18,586 nucleotides of DNA, from the NCBI GenBank assembly GCA_002336975.1, contig DDFA01000112.1, forward strand, positions 1-18,586, in the 5' to 3' direction. Under the pieces are notes generated by a model. It worked only from the letters and a program-made list of their open reading frames with translations, was not told where the DNA came from and ran no database searches. Made by a program: the position numbers and the translations under genes. The DNA is from Phyllobacteriaceae bacterium UBA1940 (GTDB lineage: Bacteria; Pseudomonadota; Alphaproteobacteria; Rhizobiales; Rhizobiaceae). Positions within the stretch are counted from its first letter, which is position 1. Each line of letters opens with the position of its first letter. This document shows, in pieces, positions 5,787-13,761 of the stretch.

Positions 5787-8668
5787 GACGATCCGGACGC
5801 GGCAATCCGTTCGCTCCACTTCTGATGTTCCTGCTTGCGCTGTTTGCGGCCCTGCCCGCACTGGCGGTCGAACCCATCGACATTTCACGCGATGACATTG
5901 CGCTCGACCTGTCGAAGGCGGTGCACATCCACCGCAACCAGGGCAATACGTTTCAGGTGTCGACGGCGGCGGGCACGGACGGCATCGTGCGCCGCATCGA
6001 GGTCGAGGCGTCGAGCCCGCGCTCGTCGGGCGACTGGGGCGTGTTTGCGCTCGCCAACAACACCGAGCAACAGCTCGACCGGCTGATCGTCGCGCCGCAT
6101 TTCAGGCTGGCGGGATCCGGGCTGATCTGGCCCGATCTCGGCTCCAACCGCATCGTCTCGATCACCCCGTCGGAGGGTTTCGCGCTCGACCGCGAGGCAA
6201 GCGCGGATTCCGACATTTTTCTGGTGACGATCAACCCCGGCTCGATCGTCACCTTCGTCGCGGAACTCGCTTCGCCGTCGCTGCCGCAGGTCTATCTGTG
6301 GCAGCCCGACGCCTACAAGGATTCGGTCAATTCCTACACGCTGTTCCGCGGCATCGTGATCGGCATTTCTGGTCTGCTGGCGCTGTTTCTCACCATCCTG
6401 TTCGTGGTCAAGGGCACCTCGATGTTCCCGGCCACCGCGGCGCTCGCCTGGGCGGTGCTGGCCTATGTGTCGATCGACTTCGGCTTCCTCAACAAGGTGA
6501 TCGAGATCTCGCCCGGCAATGAGCAGATGTGGCGCGCCGGCGCGGAAGTGTCACTGGCCGCGACCTTTGTCGTGTTCCTGTTCGCCTATCTCAACCTCAA
6601 CCGCTGGCACAATCATTTCAGCTATGGCGCGCTGGCGTGGATTCTCGGCCTCGGCCTGATCGCGGTGGTGGCCGTCATCGACCCGTCGATCGCCGCCGGC
6701 ATCGCCCGCATCTCGTTCGCCGCCACCGCAATCGTCGGCATCGGCCTGATCGCCTATCTCGGCTTCCACGGCTACGACCGGGCGATCATGCTGGTACCGA
6801 GCTGGCTGATGATCCTGGTGTGGCTGGCCGGCTCGTGGATGGCGGTGACCGGCCGGCTGAACAACGACATCGTGCAACCGGCGCTCGGCGGCGGCCTGAT
6901 CCTGATCATCCTGCTGATCGGCTTCACGGTGATGCAGCACGCCTTCGCCGGCGGCGGGCTGCAGCAGGGTCTGTTCTCCGACATGGAGAGGCAGGCGCTG
7001 GCGGTCACCGGTTCAGGCGACATCGTCTGGGACTGGGACGTGCTGCGCGACAAGATCGTCACCCGCCCGGACGTGGCCGACCCGCTCGGCCTGGCCAGCG
7101 GCAGCCTCAACGGCGCGGCCCGCACCTGGCTGCCGGCGCTGCATCCCGACGATCGCGACACTTTCAGGACGACGCTCGACGTTGTGCTCGAACACCGGCG
7201 CGGCAAGATCAACCAGTCGTTCAGGCTGCGCGGCGCCGACGGGCATTACCACTGGTTCCAGCTGCGCGCCCGGCCGGTGATCGGCTCCGATGGCGAGATC
7301 ATCCGCTGCGTCGGAACGCTGGCCGACGTGACCGAACAGAAGAAGGCCGAGGAGCGGCTGCTGCACGACGCCATCCACGACAACCTGACCGGCCTGCCCA
7401 ATCGCGAACTGTTCAACAACCGGCTCGACGCGATGATGACGCTGGCCAAGACCGACCCAAATGTGCGGCCGACGGTGTTTTCCATCGACATCGACCGCTT
7501 CAAGCTGGTCAATGACAGTCTCGGCATGTCGGCCGGCGACACGATGCTGTTGACGATCGCGCGCCGTCTGCATCGCCTGCTGTCGCCGCGCGATTCGCTG
7601 TCGCGCATGGCCGGCGACCAGTTCGCGCTGATGTTGTTGTCGGAGCAGGAGCCGGCGCGTATCGCGGCATTCGCCGAGGCGATCAAGAAGGCGATCAGCG
7701 CACCGCTGCAGTTCGCAAAGCGCGAAATCGTGCTGACCGCCTCCATCGGCCTGATCACCTGGAATTCGGCGCATTCGTCGGCCGACGACATGATGAAGGA
7801 CGCCGAGCTTGCGATGCAGCAGGCCAAACGGTTCGGCGGCGACCGGATCGAGCCGTTCCGGCCGGCGTTCCGCTCGTTCGGCAGCGACCGGCTGCAGCTT
7901 GAATCGGACCTGCGCCGCGCCATCGAACGCAACGAATTCCGCCTCGCCTACCAGCCGATCGTCCGCCTGGAGGATCGCACCGTGGCCGGCTTCGAGGCGC
8001 TGCTGCGCTGGGAGCACCCGCGCCGGGGCGTCATTCCACCGTCGGAGTTCATTCCCATCGCCGAAAGCTGCGGTCTGATCGTGCAGCTCGGCCTGTTCGC
8101 CCTGCAGCAGGCGGCCGACGATCTCGTCGGCTGGCAGCGGCAGCTCGGCGACATCAACCTGTCGGTGTCGGTCAACCTGTCGAGCCGGCAGCTGTTGCGG
8201 CGCGACCTGGTGAGCGACGTGCGCTCGGTCTTGACGCGCTCCAACCTGGCGCCGCGCTGCCTGCGGCTGGAGTTGACCGAATCGCTGGTGATGGACAATC
8301 CCGAACAGTCCAGTCACGTCCTGTCCAAGCTGCGGCAGCTCGGCATCGGCCTGTCGCTCGACGATTTCGGCACGGGCTATTCCTCGCTCGCCTACCTCAC
8401 CCGCTTCCCGTTCGACACGATCAAGATCGACAAGAGCTTTGTCGACGACACCAGCCCGAAAAAGACGGTGCTGCTGCGGTCGATGGTCAACATGGCGCAT
8501 GATCTCGGGCTGGCGGTCGTCGCCGAAGGCGTGCCCAACGAGAGCGAGGCGCTGGAACTGCGCCAGATGGGCTGCGAATATGTCCAGAGCTTCGCCTTCG
8601 GCGCGCCGATGGGCGCCGACATGGCGATCCGGATCCTCAAGGAACAGTTCAAGCCCGCCGAGGCCTGA
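5783..8668 (+). CDS. Seven-TM receptor with PAS, degenerate GGDEF and EAL domains
   Basis: A 961-residue membrane c-di-GMP protein. In order: signal peptide (1-29); periplasmic domain (30-185); seven predicted TM helices (about 187-210, 216-235, 252-272, 280-299, 304-327, 335-355, 369-387); a PAS fold with PAC end (about 401-520); GGDEF (530-690); EAL (705-955). The layout resembles 7TMR-DISM receptors. GGDEF reads AGDQF (610-614), probably not a cyclase. EAL keeps E738 (EALLRW), N798, E833, D860-D861, K881, E915 and Q935, so phosphodiesterase activity is plausible. However, the loop motif usually EGVE is EGVP (915-918). The start is TTG 5783, overlapping the GNAT stop by 4 nt with AAGGA at 5770-5774, so it is coupled. 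It ends 15 nt before convergent yqgE. Confidence 0.92.
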   Translation: MRRSGRGNPFAPLLMFLLALFAALPALAVEPIDISRDDIALDLSKAVHIHRNQGNTFQVSTAAGTDGIVRRIEVEASSPRSSGDWGVFALANNTEQQLDRLIVAPHFRLAGSGLIWPDLGSNRIVSITPSEGFALDREASADSDIFLVTINPGSIVTFVAELASPSLPQVYLWQPDAYKDSVNSYTLFRGIVIGISGLLALFLTILFVVKGTSMFPATAALAWAVLAYVSIDFGFLNKVIEISPGNEQMWRAGAEVSLAATFVVFLFAYLNLNRWHNHFSYGALAWILGLGLIAVVAVIDPSIAAGIARISFAATAIVGIGLIAYLGFHGYDRAIMLVPSWLMILVWLAGSWMAVTGRLNNDIVQPALGGGLILIILLIGFTVMQHAFAGGGLQQGLFSDMERQALAVTGSGDIVWDWDVLRDKIVTRPDVADPLGLASGSLNGAARTWLPALHPDDRDTFRTTLDVVLEHRRGKINQSFRLRGADGHYHWFQLRARPVIGSDGEIIRCVGTLADVTEQKKAEERLLHDAIHDNLTGLPNRELFNNRLDAMMTLAKTDPNVRPTVFSIDIDRFKLVNDSLGMSAGDTMLLTIARRLHRLLSPRDSLSRMAGDQFALMLLSEQEPARIAAFAEAIKKAISAPLQFAKREIVLTASIGLITWNSAHSSADDMMKDAELAMQQAKRFGGDRIEPFRPAFRSFGSDRLQLESDLRRAIERNEFRLAYQPIVRLEDRTVAGFEALLRWEHPRRGVIPPSEFIPIAESCGLIVQLGLFALQQAADDLVGWQRQLGDINLSVSVNLSSRQLLRRDLVSDVRSVLTRSNLAPRCLRLELTESLVMDNPEQSSHVLSKLRQLGIGLSLDDFGTGYSSLAYLTRFPFDTIKIDKSFVDDTSPKKTVLLRSMVNMAHDLGLAVVAEGVPNESEALELRQMGCEYVQSFAFGAPMGADMAIRILKEQFKPAEA

Positions 8669-8683
8669 AGCCGGCGGCTGCGC

Positions 8684-9292
8684 TCAGGCGTGGCCGGCGA
8701 CCGGGCTCAGCCGCGACAGGTCGATGCCGATCGAGGTGAGGACGCGGTCGTATTTGGTGTCCATATCGGTGTCGAACAGAAGATCGAACTGGACAGGACA
8801 GGTCAGCCAGTCGTTTTCCGAAACCTCGCGCTCAAGCTGGCCGGGGCTCCAGCCCGAATAGCCCAGCGTCATCAGCGCGCTGCGCGGCCCCTTGCCGCGC
8901 GAGATGGCGCGCAGGATGTCGACGGTTGCGGTCAGGCAGATTTCCTCCGACACCGGCAGCGAGGATTCGACCCGGTAATCGTCGGTATGAAGCACAAAGC
9001 CCCTGCTGCGATCGACCGGTCCGCCGTTGCGAACCACGAAATCGCGGGCGCGCGGCGGCAGGCGGATCGACTGGGCCTCGTCCATCAGGCCAAGCTGCAC
9101 CACCAGGTCGGAAAACCGCATCTGCTGCGGCTGATTGATGATCAGGCCCATGGCGCCCTCTTCGGAATGGGCGCACACATAGATCACCGCGCGCGAAAAC
9201 CGGTCATCCCTCATGCCCGGCATGGCGATGAGGAAATGATCGTTCAGGAAGCCGCGCGGACGCGGCGACCGCTTCTGGCGAAGAAGATCCAT
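8684..9292 (-). CDS. yqgE: YqgE/AlgH family protein
   Basis: A 202-residue cytoplasmic protein of the UPF0301/AlgH family. The hallmarks are [20 protein letters not shown] near the N-terminus, [10 protein letters not shown], the RNGGPVD segment, and [14 protein letters not shown] near the C-terminus. The molecular role of the family is unsettled; it has been tied to alginate regulation in Pseudomonas only by an old genetic link. ATG 9292 gives the usual family length. The frame stays open far upstream to 11008, but that part is antisense to other genes and is not coding. An in-frame GTG eight codons earlier is possible; neither start has a strong ribosome-binding site. It is divergent from the DsbD-like gene and convergent with the EAL gene. 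Confidence 0.93.
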   Translation of the reverse strand: MDLLRQKRSPRPRGFLNDHFLIAMPGMRDDRFSRAVIYVCAHSEEGAMGLIINQPQQMRFSDLVVQLGLMDEAQSIRLPPRARDFVVRNGGPVDRSRGFVLHTDDYRVESSLPVSEEICLTATVDILRAISRGKGPRSALMTLGYSGWSPGQLEREVSENDWLTCPVQFDLLFDTDMDTKYDRVLTSIGIDLSRLSPVAGHA

Positions 9293-9321
9293 GTGGGAAA
9301 CGTAACTCGTTTTCACCGCGC

Positions 9322-9349
9322 GCGATAGGGTTCGCCAGAACGAAGCCAA
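9322..9349 (-). promoter_or_regulatory. Weak candidate promoter of yqgE
   Basis: On the minus strand TTGGCT (9349-9344) is followed, after 15-16 nt, by CTATCG or TATCGC (9328-9322). The fit is modest. It is the best match I see in the 135-bp divergent gap upstream of yqgE. Confidence 0.28.
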
Positions 9350-9427
9350 ATCGCCGGCCCGGCGCGTCACCAAGAAATGATCGGCGCCGTCTTGCAGGAT
9401 CGGCGAGGCCAATGCATCTAAGTCGGG

Positions 9428-10216
9428 ATGCGGACATCGATCCTTCCATTGCTGTTTCTGCCGGCGCTCGCCGGGGTTGCGAACGCTGCGGAAAGCGCGT
9501 GGTTCGAGACCGACGGCGTGCGCCTGCAACTGGTGACCGACGACCGGCCCGACGCCGACGGCCAATTGCGCGGCGTGCTGAAAGTGGCGCTTCAGCCCGG
9601 CTGGAAAACCTACTGGATGGATCCCGGCGACGCCGGCGTGCCGCCGCAGATCGACCCGGGCGCGAGCCCCAACGTCACCGGCGCGACCATCCACTTCCCC
9701 ACCCCGAAACGGTTCGACGACGGGCCGACCCATTGGGCCGGCTATGGCCAGCCGGTCGACCTGCCGGTGACCTTCACCGTCGCCGACGCCTCGAAATTCA
9801 CCGCCATCGACGCCAGCGTGTTCATCGGCGTGTGCCGCGAAGTGTGCATTCCGGTGCAGGCGGTGCTGTCGGCGACGCCCGACCCGCAGGCCGCCGCCAC
9901 CCGGGAAGGCGCGGCGATCGCCGCCGCGTTCTCGCGCTTGCCCGGCCTGCCTACGGCTGATTTCGGCGTCGCCCGGTTCGAGCTTTCCGGCGACACGATC
10001 GTCGCCCGGCCCGCCGTTCCGGCCGGAACCGCGGCCGCCGACCTGTTCGTGGTCGCGCCGTCGGGCTGGCTGCTCGGCCCGCCAAGGGCCGACGGGGCCG
10101 GCGGCTTCGACATTCACGTCGCCGGACGTCCCGCTGGCGGCGAACTGCCGGCCGCCCTGCAATATACGCTGGTTGGCGGCGACCGCGCGGTGACAGGCAG
10201 CGCCGCGCTGCAATAA
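9428..10216 (+). CDS. Secreted DsbD N-terminal (alpha) domain-like protein
   Basis: A 262-residue exported protein. A signal peptide (1-20 or 1-21, cleaved after VANA or ANAA) precedes a domain like the periplasmic alpha domain of the disulfide reductase DsbD. The landmarks are [16 protein letters not shown] (58-73) and GVCREVC (134-140) with the cysteine pair C136/C140. DsbD itself would continue into an eight-TM electron-transfer domain and a thioredoxin domain; both are absent here. This is thus a free-standing thiol carrier or a diverged non-redox copy. ATG 9428 is the only sensible start and has no clear ribosome-binding site. TTGCAG (9392) and CATCTA (9415), 17 nt apart, would start transcription at or next to the ATG. 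The next gene, 84 nt away, is a thiol peroxidase-type protein, consistent with a redox theme. Confidence 0.85.
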   Translation: MRTSILPLLFLPALAGVANAAESAWFETDGVRLQLVTDDRPDADGQLRGVLKVALQPGWKTYWMDPGDAGVPPQIDPGASPNVTGATIHFPTPKRFDDGPTHWAGYGQPVDLPVTFTVADASKFTAIDASVFIGVCREVCIPVQAVLSATPDPQAAATREGAAIAAAFSRLPGLPTADFGVARFELSGDTIVARPAVPAGTAAADLFVVAPSGWLLGPPRADGAGGFDIHVAGRPAGGELPAALQYTLVGGDRAVTGSAALQ

Positions 10217-10300
10217 CGCCTGCACGGCCGCGGACTGGACAAATCCAGCCGGACCACTAAGTGCGGCGCAGACAAACGAAACCCCGAAACGGAGACCGAC

Positions 10301-10786
10301 ATGACCATTGCCGCCGGCGAAAAGCTTCCCGACGCCACATTCAAGATCAATGAGGGCGACGGGCCGGCCAATCTCACCACCGACCAGATGTTCTCGGGCA
10401 AGAAAGTGGTGCTGTTCGGCGTACCCGGCGCGTTCACCCCGACCTGTTCGATGAACCACCTGCCGGGCTTCCTGGAGAACCGGGACGCGATCATGGCCAA
10501 GGGCGTCGACGACATCGCGGTGATCGCCGCCAACGACGTATTCGTGATGAAAGCCTGGGCCAAGGCGAGCGGCGGCGACGGCAGGATCCGGTTCCTCGCC
10601 GACGGCAGCGCCGATTTCGCCAAGGCGATCGGTCTCGACGCCGACTTTTCCAAAGGCGGCATGGGCACCCGCTACCGGCGTTTCTCGGCCATTGTCGAGG
10701 ACGGCGTGGTGACGCAGCTCAATGTCGAGGACACACCCGGCAAGGCCGAGATTTCCGGCGCGGCGCGGATTCTCGAGCAGCTTTGA
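10301..10786 (+). CDS. Peroxiredoxin, Prx5 type with a single cysteine
   Basis: A 161-residue cytoplasmic peroxiredoxin. The peroxidatic site is PGAFTPTC (42-49), with C49 the only cysteine in the protein. The motif and the length fit the Prx5 subfamily that reduces H2O2 and alkyl hydroperoxides. Without a resolving cysteine, the sulfenate must be reduced by an outside thiol, commonly glutathione with glutaredoxin. The ATG at 10301 has GGAG at 10291-10294. It lies 84 nt behind the DsbD-like gene and converges on rnhA with a 19-nt gap. I see no OxyR-type site that I would stand behind. Confidence 0.95.
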   Translation: MTIAAGEKLPDATFKINEGDGPANLTTDQMFSGKKVVLFGVPGAFTPTCSMNHLPGFLENRDAIMAKGVDDIAVIAANDVFVMKAWAKASGGDGRIRFLADGSADFAKAIGLDADFSKGGMGTRYRRFSAIVEDGVVTQLNVEDTPGKAEISGAARILEQL

Positions 10787-10805
10787 GCCGACGGGACCGG
10801 CGGCG

Positions 10806-11267
10806 CTACGCCCCCGGCCTTGCGGCCCTTTTCGGCTTGAACGGGGCCATCGCCTGGCGCGCCAGTTCGTCGGCGCGCTCGTTTTCCGGGTGGCCGGCAT
10901 GGCCCTTGACCCAGGTCCATTCCACCCGGTGGCGTTTGACCGCCTCGTCGAGTTCCTGCCACAGCTCGGCGTTCTTGACCGGTTTCTTGTCGGCGGTCTT
11001 CCAGCCATTGCGCTTCCAGCCGTGTATCCAGCCGGAAATGCCGTCCATCACATATTTGGAATCGGTGTGCATCAGCACATGGCACGGCTCCCTGAGCGCG
11101 TTCAGCGCCACGATCGCCGCGGTCAGTTCCATGCGATTATTGGTGGTCTCCGCCTCGCCGCCCGACAATTCCTTGTCCTTGCCGTTGAAGCGCAGGATCG
11201 CGCCCCAGCCGCCGGGGCCGGGATTGCCGGAGCAGGCCCCGTCGGTAAACGCCTCGACTGTCTTCAT
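10806..11267 (-). CDS. rnhA: Ribonuclease HI
   Basis: A 153-residue RNase HI, which cuts RNA in RNA-DNA hybrids (R-loops, Okazaki primers). All catalytic residues are visible at the E. coli spacing: D9 ([15 protein letters not shown]), E47 (NNRMEL), D69 (HTDSKYV), H123 (VKGHAGH) and D133 (ERADELA). The basic handle region ([17 protein letters not shown], 83-99) is present, and the C-terminus has a short basic tail. The ATG at 11267 overlaps the thrB stop by four bases (ATGA), so translation is coupled to thrB. It is last in the ispH-thrB-rnhA operon and convergent with the peroxiredoxin gene. Confidence 0.97.
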   Translation of the reverse strand: MKTVEAFTDGACSGNPGPGGWGAILRFNGKDKELSGGEAETTNNRMELTAAIVALNALREPCHVLMHTDSKYVMDGISGWIHGWKRNGWKTADKKPVKNAELWQELDEAVKRHRVEWTWVKGHAGHPENERADELARQAMAPFKPKRAARPGA

Positions 11268-12235
11268 GGCAGGACCAGACCGTATTCGGACGCGGATTTC
11301 ACCTGCCGGTGGAACCGCATGCGGCGCAGATATTCGATCGGGTACTTCTTCACCACCAGGCTGCCCGCCGGCGTGTTCAGCCAGTCGTAGAGGCGCGTCA
11401 GCATGAAGCGCATGGCCGAGCCGTGCGCCAGCAAGGGCAGCGCCTCGGCTTCGGCCGGCGACAGCGGCCGCACCGCCGTATAGGCCGACAGCATCGCCAT
11501 GCCCTTGGTCAGGTTGAATGACGCATTGTCCTTCTCGAAACACCAGGCGTTCAAACAGGTGGCGACGTCATAGGCGAGCGTATCGGTGCAGGCGAAATAG
11601 AAATCGATCAGGCCCGACAGGTTCTTGCCGAGGAAAAACACGTTGTCGTTGAACAGGTCGGCATGGATGACGCCCTGCGGCAGGTCGCGCCGCCAGCGGG
11701 CCTCGAGCATGTCGAGATCGGACTCGACTTCGGCCGCCAGGCCGGGCTCAACCTCGTCGGCGCGGTCGCGCGCCCTGGTCCACAGCGGACGCCAGGCGTC
11801 GATCGACAGCGAATTGGCGCGGTGCAGCTCAAAATCGCGTCCCGCCAGATGCATGGCGGCAAGCGCCTTTCCCACCTCGCGGCAATGGTCGACCGTCGGC
11901 CGGCGCACCCACATGCCTTCCAGAAAGGTGATGATCGCGGCGGGACGGCCGGCGAGATGTCCGATCACGGTTCCGTCCCGGCACGGCACAGGCAGCGGGC
12001 AGCGGATGCCCTTCGGGTTCAGATGCTGCATCAGGCCGAGGAAGAACGGCAGGTCGTTAGGGTTCACCCGCTTTTCGTAGAGCGTGAGAATGTAGGCGCC
12101 GGACGTGGTGTGCAGCAAAAAGTTCGAATTCTCGACGCCTTCGGCGATGCCCTTGTAGGAGAGCAGTTCGCCGATCTCGTAGCGGCCGAGGAACTCGCCG
12201 AGCTCGATCTCTGAAATGTCGGTATAGACAGCCAT
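11264..12235 (-). CDS. thrB: Homoserine kinase (APH-fold type)
   Basis: A 323-residue kinase that phosphorylates homoserine to O-phosphohomoserine, the substrate of ThrC. It is the protein-kinase-like (aminoglycoside phosphotransferase fold) type found in alphaproteobacteria and Pseudomonas, not the GHMP type of E. coli. The catalytic loop is HADLFNDNV (191-199) with D193 and N198, and the metal-binding aspartate is D211 in GLIDFYF. The N-terminal region [15 protein letters not shown] matches the nucleotide loop of this group. It starts 3 nt after the ispH stop and overlaps rnhA by 4 nt, so the three genes form one operon. Confidence 0.97.
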   Translation of the reverse strand: MAVYTDISEIELGEFLGRYEIGELLSYKGIAEGVENSNFLLHTTSGAYILTLYEKRVNPNDLPFFLGLMQHLNPKGIRCPLPVPCRDGTVIGHLAGRPAAIITFLEGMWVRRPTVDHCREVGKALAAMHLAGRDFELHRANSLSIDAWRPLWTRARDRADEVEPGLAAEVESDLDMLEARWRRDLPQGVIHADLFNDNVFFLGKNLSGLIDFYFACTDTLAYDVATCLNAWCFEKDNASFNLTKGMAMLSAYTAVRPLSPAEAEALPLLAHGSAMRFMLTRLYDWLNTPAGSLVVKKYPIEYLRRMRFHRQVKSASEYGLVLP

Positions 12236-12238
12236 GAG

Positions 12239-13258
12239 CTAGGACCGATCGACCCCGCCATTGACGAAGGCCATGTCGGCCACGGTCAGTTCGACGTCGC
12301 GGATGGCGCGCATCACCGGGAAATTCTCGGTCTCGATCGCCGTTTCGGCCAATTCGACCCGCGCGTCAAACCGTTCGCGGAAGGCGGCAATGATCTCGTC
12401 GACGATGATTTCCGGCGCGGACGCCCCGGCCGACAGGCCAAGCACCGAAATGTCGCCGATCTCGCCCCAGGGGATTTCCGATGCGCGCTGCACCAGCAGC
12501 GAGCGTTTCGCCCCGGCCCGCTCGGCGACTTCGACCAGGCGGCGGGAATTGGACGAGTTCGGCGCGCCGACCACCAGGAACAGGTCGGAGCCGGGCGCCG
12601 CCGCCTTCACCGCGTCCTGGCGGTTGGTGGTGGCGTAGCAGATCGATTCCGCCGCCGGCGCCTTCATCTGCGGAAAGCGCGCCTCGAGCGCGCGGATGAC
12701 GCCGGCCGTATCCTCCACCGACAGCGTCGTCTGCGACACATAGCCGAGTTCCTGGCCGTGCGGCGATACGAACTTTTCCGCGTCCTGCTCGGTTTCGATC
12801 AGCGTCACCGCGCCGTCCGGCAATTGCCCCATCGTGCCGATCACCTCCGGGTGGCCGGCATGGCCGATCAGCAGCACGTGGCGGCCGAGTCGCTGATGGC
12901 GCATCGCCTGCTTGTGCACTTTCGACACCAGCGGGCAGGTCGCGTCGAGATAGAACAGATTGCGCTCGACCGCGTCGGCGGGAACCGATTTGGGCACGCC
13001 GTGGGCGGAAAACACCACCGGGCTCTGATGATGTTCGTCGGGTATCTCGTGCAGTTCCTCGATGAACACCGCGCCGAGATTCTGCAGCCCTTCGACCACG
13101 TAGCGGTTGTGCACGATCTCGTGGCGGACATAGACCGGCGCACCATATTTCTTCAGCGCCAGAACGACGATCTGGATGGCGCGGTCGACGCCGGCGCAAA
13201 ATCCGCGCGGGCCGCAAAGGCGGATCGTCAGGGGCGGTTTGGTTCGGCGTTCGAGCAT
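12239..13258 (-). CDS. ispH: 4-hydroxy-3-methylbut-2-enyl diphosphate reductase IspH (LytB)
   Basis: A 339-residue iron-sulfur enzyme, the last step of the MEP pathway, which reduces HMBPP to IPP and DMAPP. The three cluster cysteines are C21 (GFCAGV), C108 (DATCPLV) and C207 (SICYATTN). Active-site residues H50 (IVHN), H86 (SAHGV), H136 and E138 (GHAGHPEV) are intact. ATG 13258 is the furthest upstream start and begins only about ten residues before the conserved [15 protein letters not shown]. No ribosome-binding site precedes it. TTGACA lies on the minus strand at 13293-13288, so the message might be leaderless or carry a very short leader. It heads the thrB-rnhA operon. Confidence 0.97.
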   Translation of the reverse strand: MLERRTKPPLTIRLCGPRGFCAGVDRAIQIVVLALKKYGAPVYVRHEIVHNRYVVEGLQNLGAVFIEELHEIPDEHHQSPVVFSAHGVPKSVPADAVERNLFYLDATCPLVSKVHKQAMRHQRLGRHVLLIGHAGHPEVIGTMGQLPDGAVTLIETEQDAEKFVSPHGQELGYVSQTTLSVEDTAGVIRALEARFPQMKAPAAESICYATTNRQDAVKAAAPGSDLFLVVGAPNSSNSRRLVEVAERAGAKRSLLVQRASEIPWGEIGDISVLGLSAGASAPEIIVDEIIAAFRERFDARVELAETAIETENFPVMRAIRDVELTVADMAFVNGGVDRS

Positions 13259-13382
13259 GGCCGGACATGGGCGTTCGAACAGGCCAATGTCAAGGGCGAT
13301 GCCTTGCCTGCACGCTCCTGACGCCAGGCTGTCAGCGTCGGCCTGCTAGAGGCGGGGCGTCACAACAAGCAAAGGAGCAGTG

Positions 13383-13667
13383 ATGTCAACGATCGAACTG
13401 GCCATGTTCAGGCTGATGCCCGAAACGGACCTCGCCGAATTCGAGGCCGCCTTGATGCAAACCAATCAATGGCTGACCACCCAGGCTGGTTTTGTGCGCC
13501 GGCAGCACGGGGCGGACGACGCTGGCGGCCGCGTCGACATCGTCGAATGGGTCGATATGGCAAGCGCCCAGGCGGCGTCGAAGAATTTCATGGCCGCGCC
13601 GGAAACGCGGGCCTATCTCGCGGCAATCGATCCGGGCTCGATCTCGATGCATCATTACGGCGCCTGA
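13383..13667 (+). CDS. Small dimeric alpha/beta-barrel-like protein (ABM-like), unknown function
   Basis: A 94-residue soluble protein. The pattern of one ferredoxin-like half (IELAMFRLM, then FEAALMQTNQWLTTQAGFV, then IVEWVDMASAQAASKNFMAA and a closing ISMHHYG) fits the dimeric alpha/beta barrel family that includes antibiotic-biosynthesis-monooxygenase-like proteins. I cannot assign a reaction, and the fold call is inference from pattern. The ATG at 13383 has AAAGGAG at 13371-13377, an excellent ribosome-binding site; a GTG directly before it at 13380 is unlikely. It is a lone gene, divergent from ispH and convergent with surf1. A hairpin follows its stop. Confidence 0.8.
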   Translation: MSTIELAMFRLMPETDLAEFEAALMQTNQWLTTQAGFVRRQHGADDAGGRVDIVEWVDMASAQAASKNFMAAPETRAYLAAIDPGSISMHHYGA

Positions 13668-13680
13668 CCCGTTCCGGGTC
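13666..13680 (+). terminator. Hairpin at the stop codon of the small barrel gene
   Basis: GACCCG (13666-13671) and CGGGTC (13675-13680) form a perfect 6-bp stem with a 3-nt loop that begins inside the TGA stop. There is no T-run after it, so it is at best a weak terminator. A second loopless palindrome, CCGCCCGGGCGG, follows at 13700-13711. Nothing else is visible in the 94-bp convergent gap. Confidence 0.3.
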
Positions 13681-13761
13681 GCCGATGGCCCGCAACACAC
13701 CGCCCGGGCGGCTTCCTCGCCTGGCCGGTGACGGCGCTGCCGAAAATCGAAACGGCGCGGC

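Noticed and set aside
3915..5888. A 657-codon leftward open frame opposite the M16 peptidase and GNAT genes.
   Set aside because: It runs entirely against two well-supported genes, is low in complexity and rich in Arg/His/Ala, and has no recognisable domain.
7013..8500. A 495-codon leftward open frame opposite the PAS-GGDEF-EAL region.
   Set aside because: It is antisense to conserved GGDEF and EAL motifs and has the biased composition of a shadow frame.
8655..8677. GC-rich hairpin CCGCCG/CGGCGG between the EAL gene and yqgE as a terminator.
   Set aside because: The 11-nt loop and the absence of any T-run make it unconvincing, and half of it is within the EAL coding end.
10235..10248. CTGGA-CAAA-TCCAG hairpin upstream of the peroxiredoxin gene as a riboswitch or operator.
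   Set aside because: It is a lone 5-bp stem without further structure or a recognised motif.
10816..10832. GGCC-TTGC-GGCC plus TTTT after the peroxiredoxin gene as a terminator.
   Set aside because: The stem is only 4 bp and lies within the rnhA C-terminal coding region; chance is as likely.
8684..11008. A 774-codon leftward open frame ending in YqgE.
   Set aside because: Only the last 202 codons are YqgE. The remainder is antisense to the DsbD-like and peroxiredoxin genes, shows no family signature, and is the chance openness expected in GC-rich DNA.
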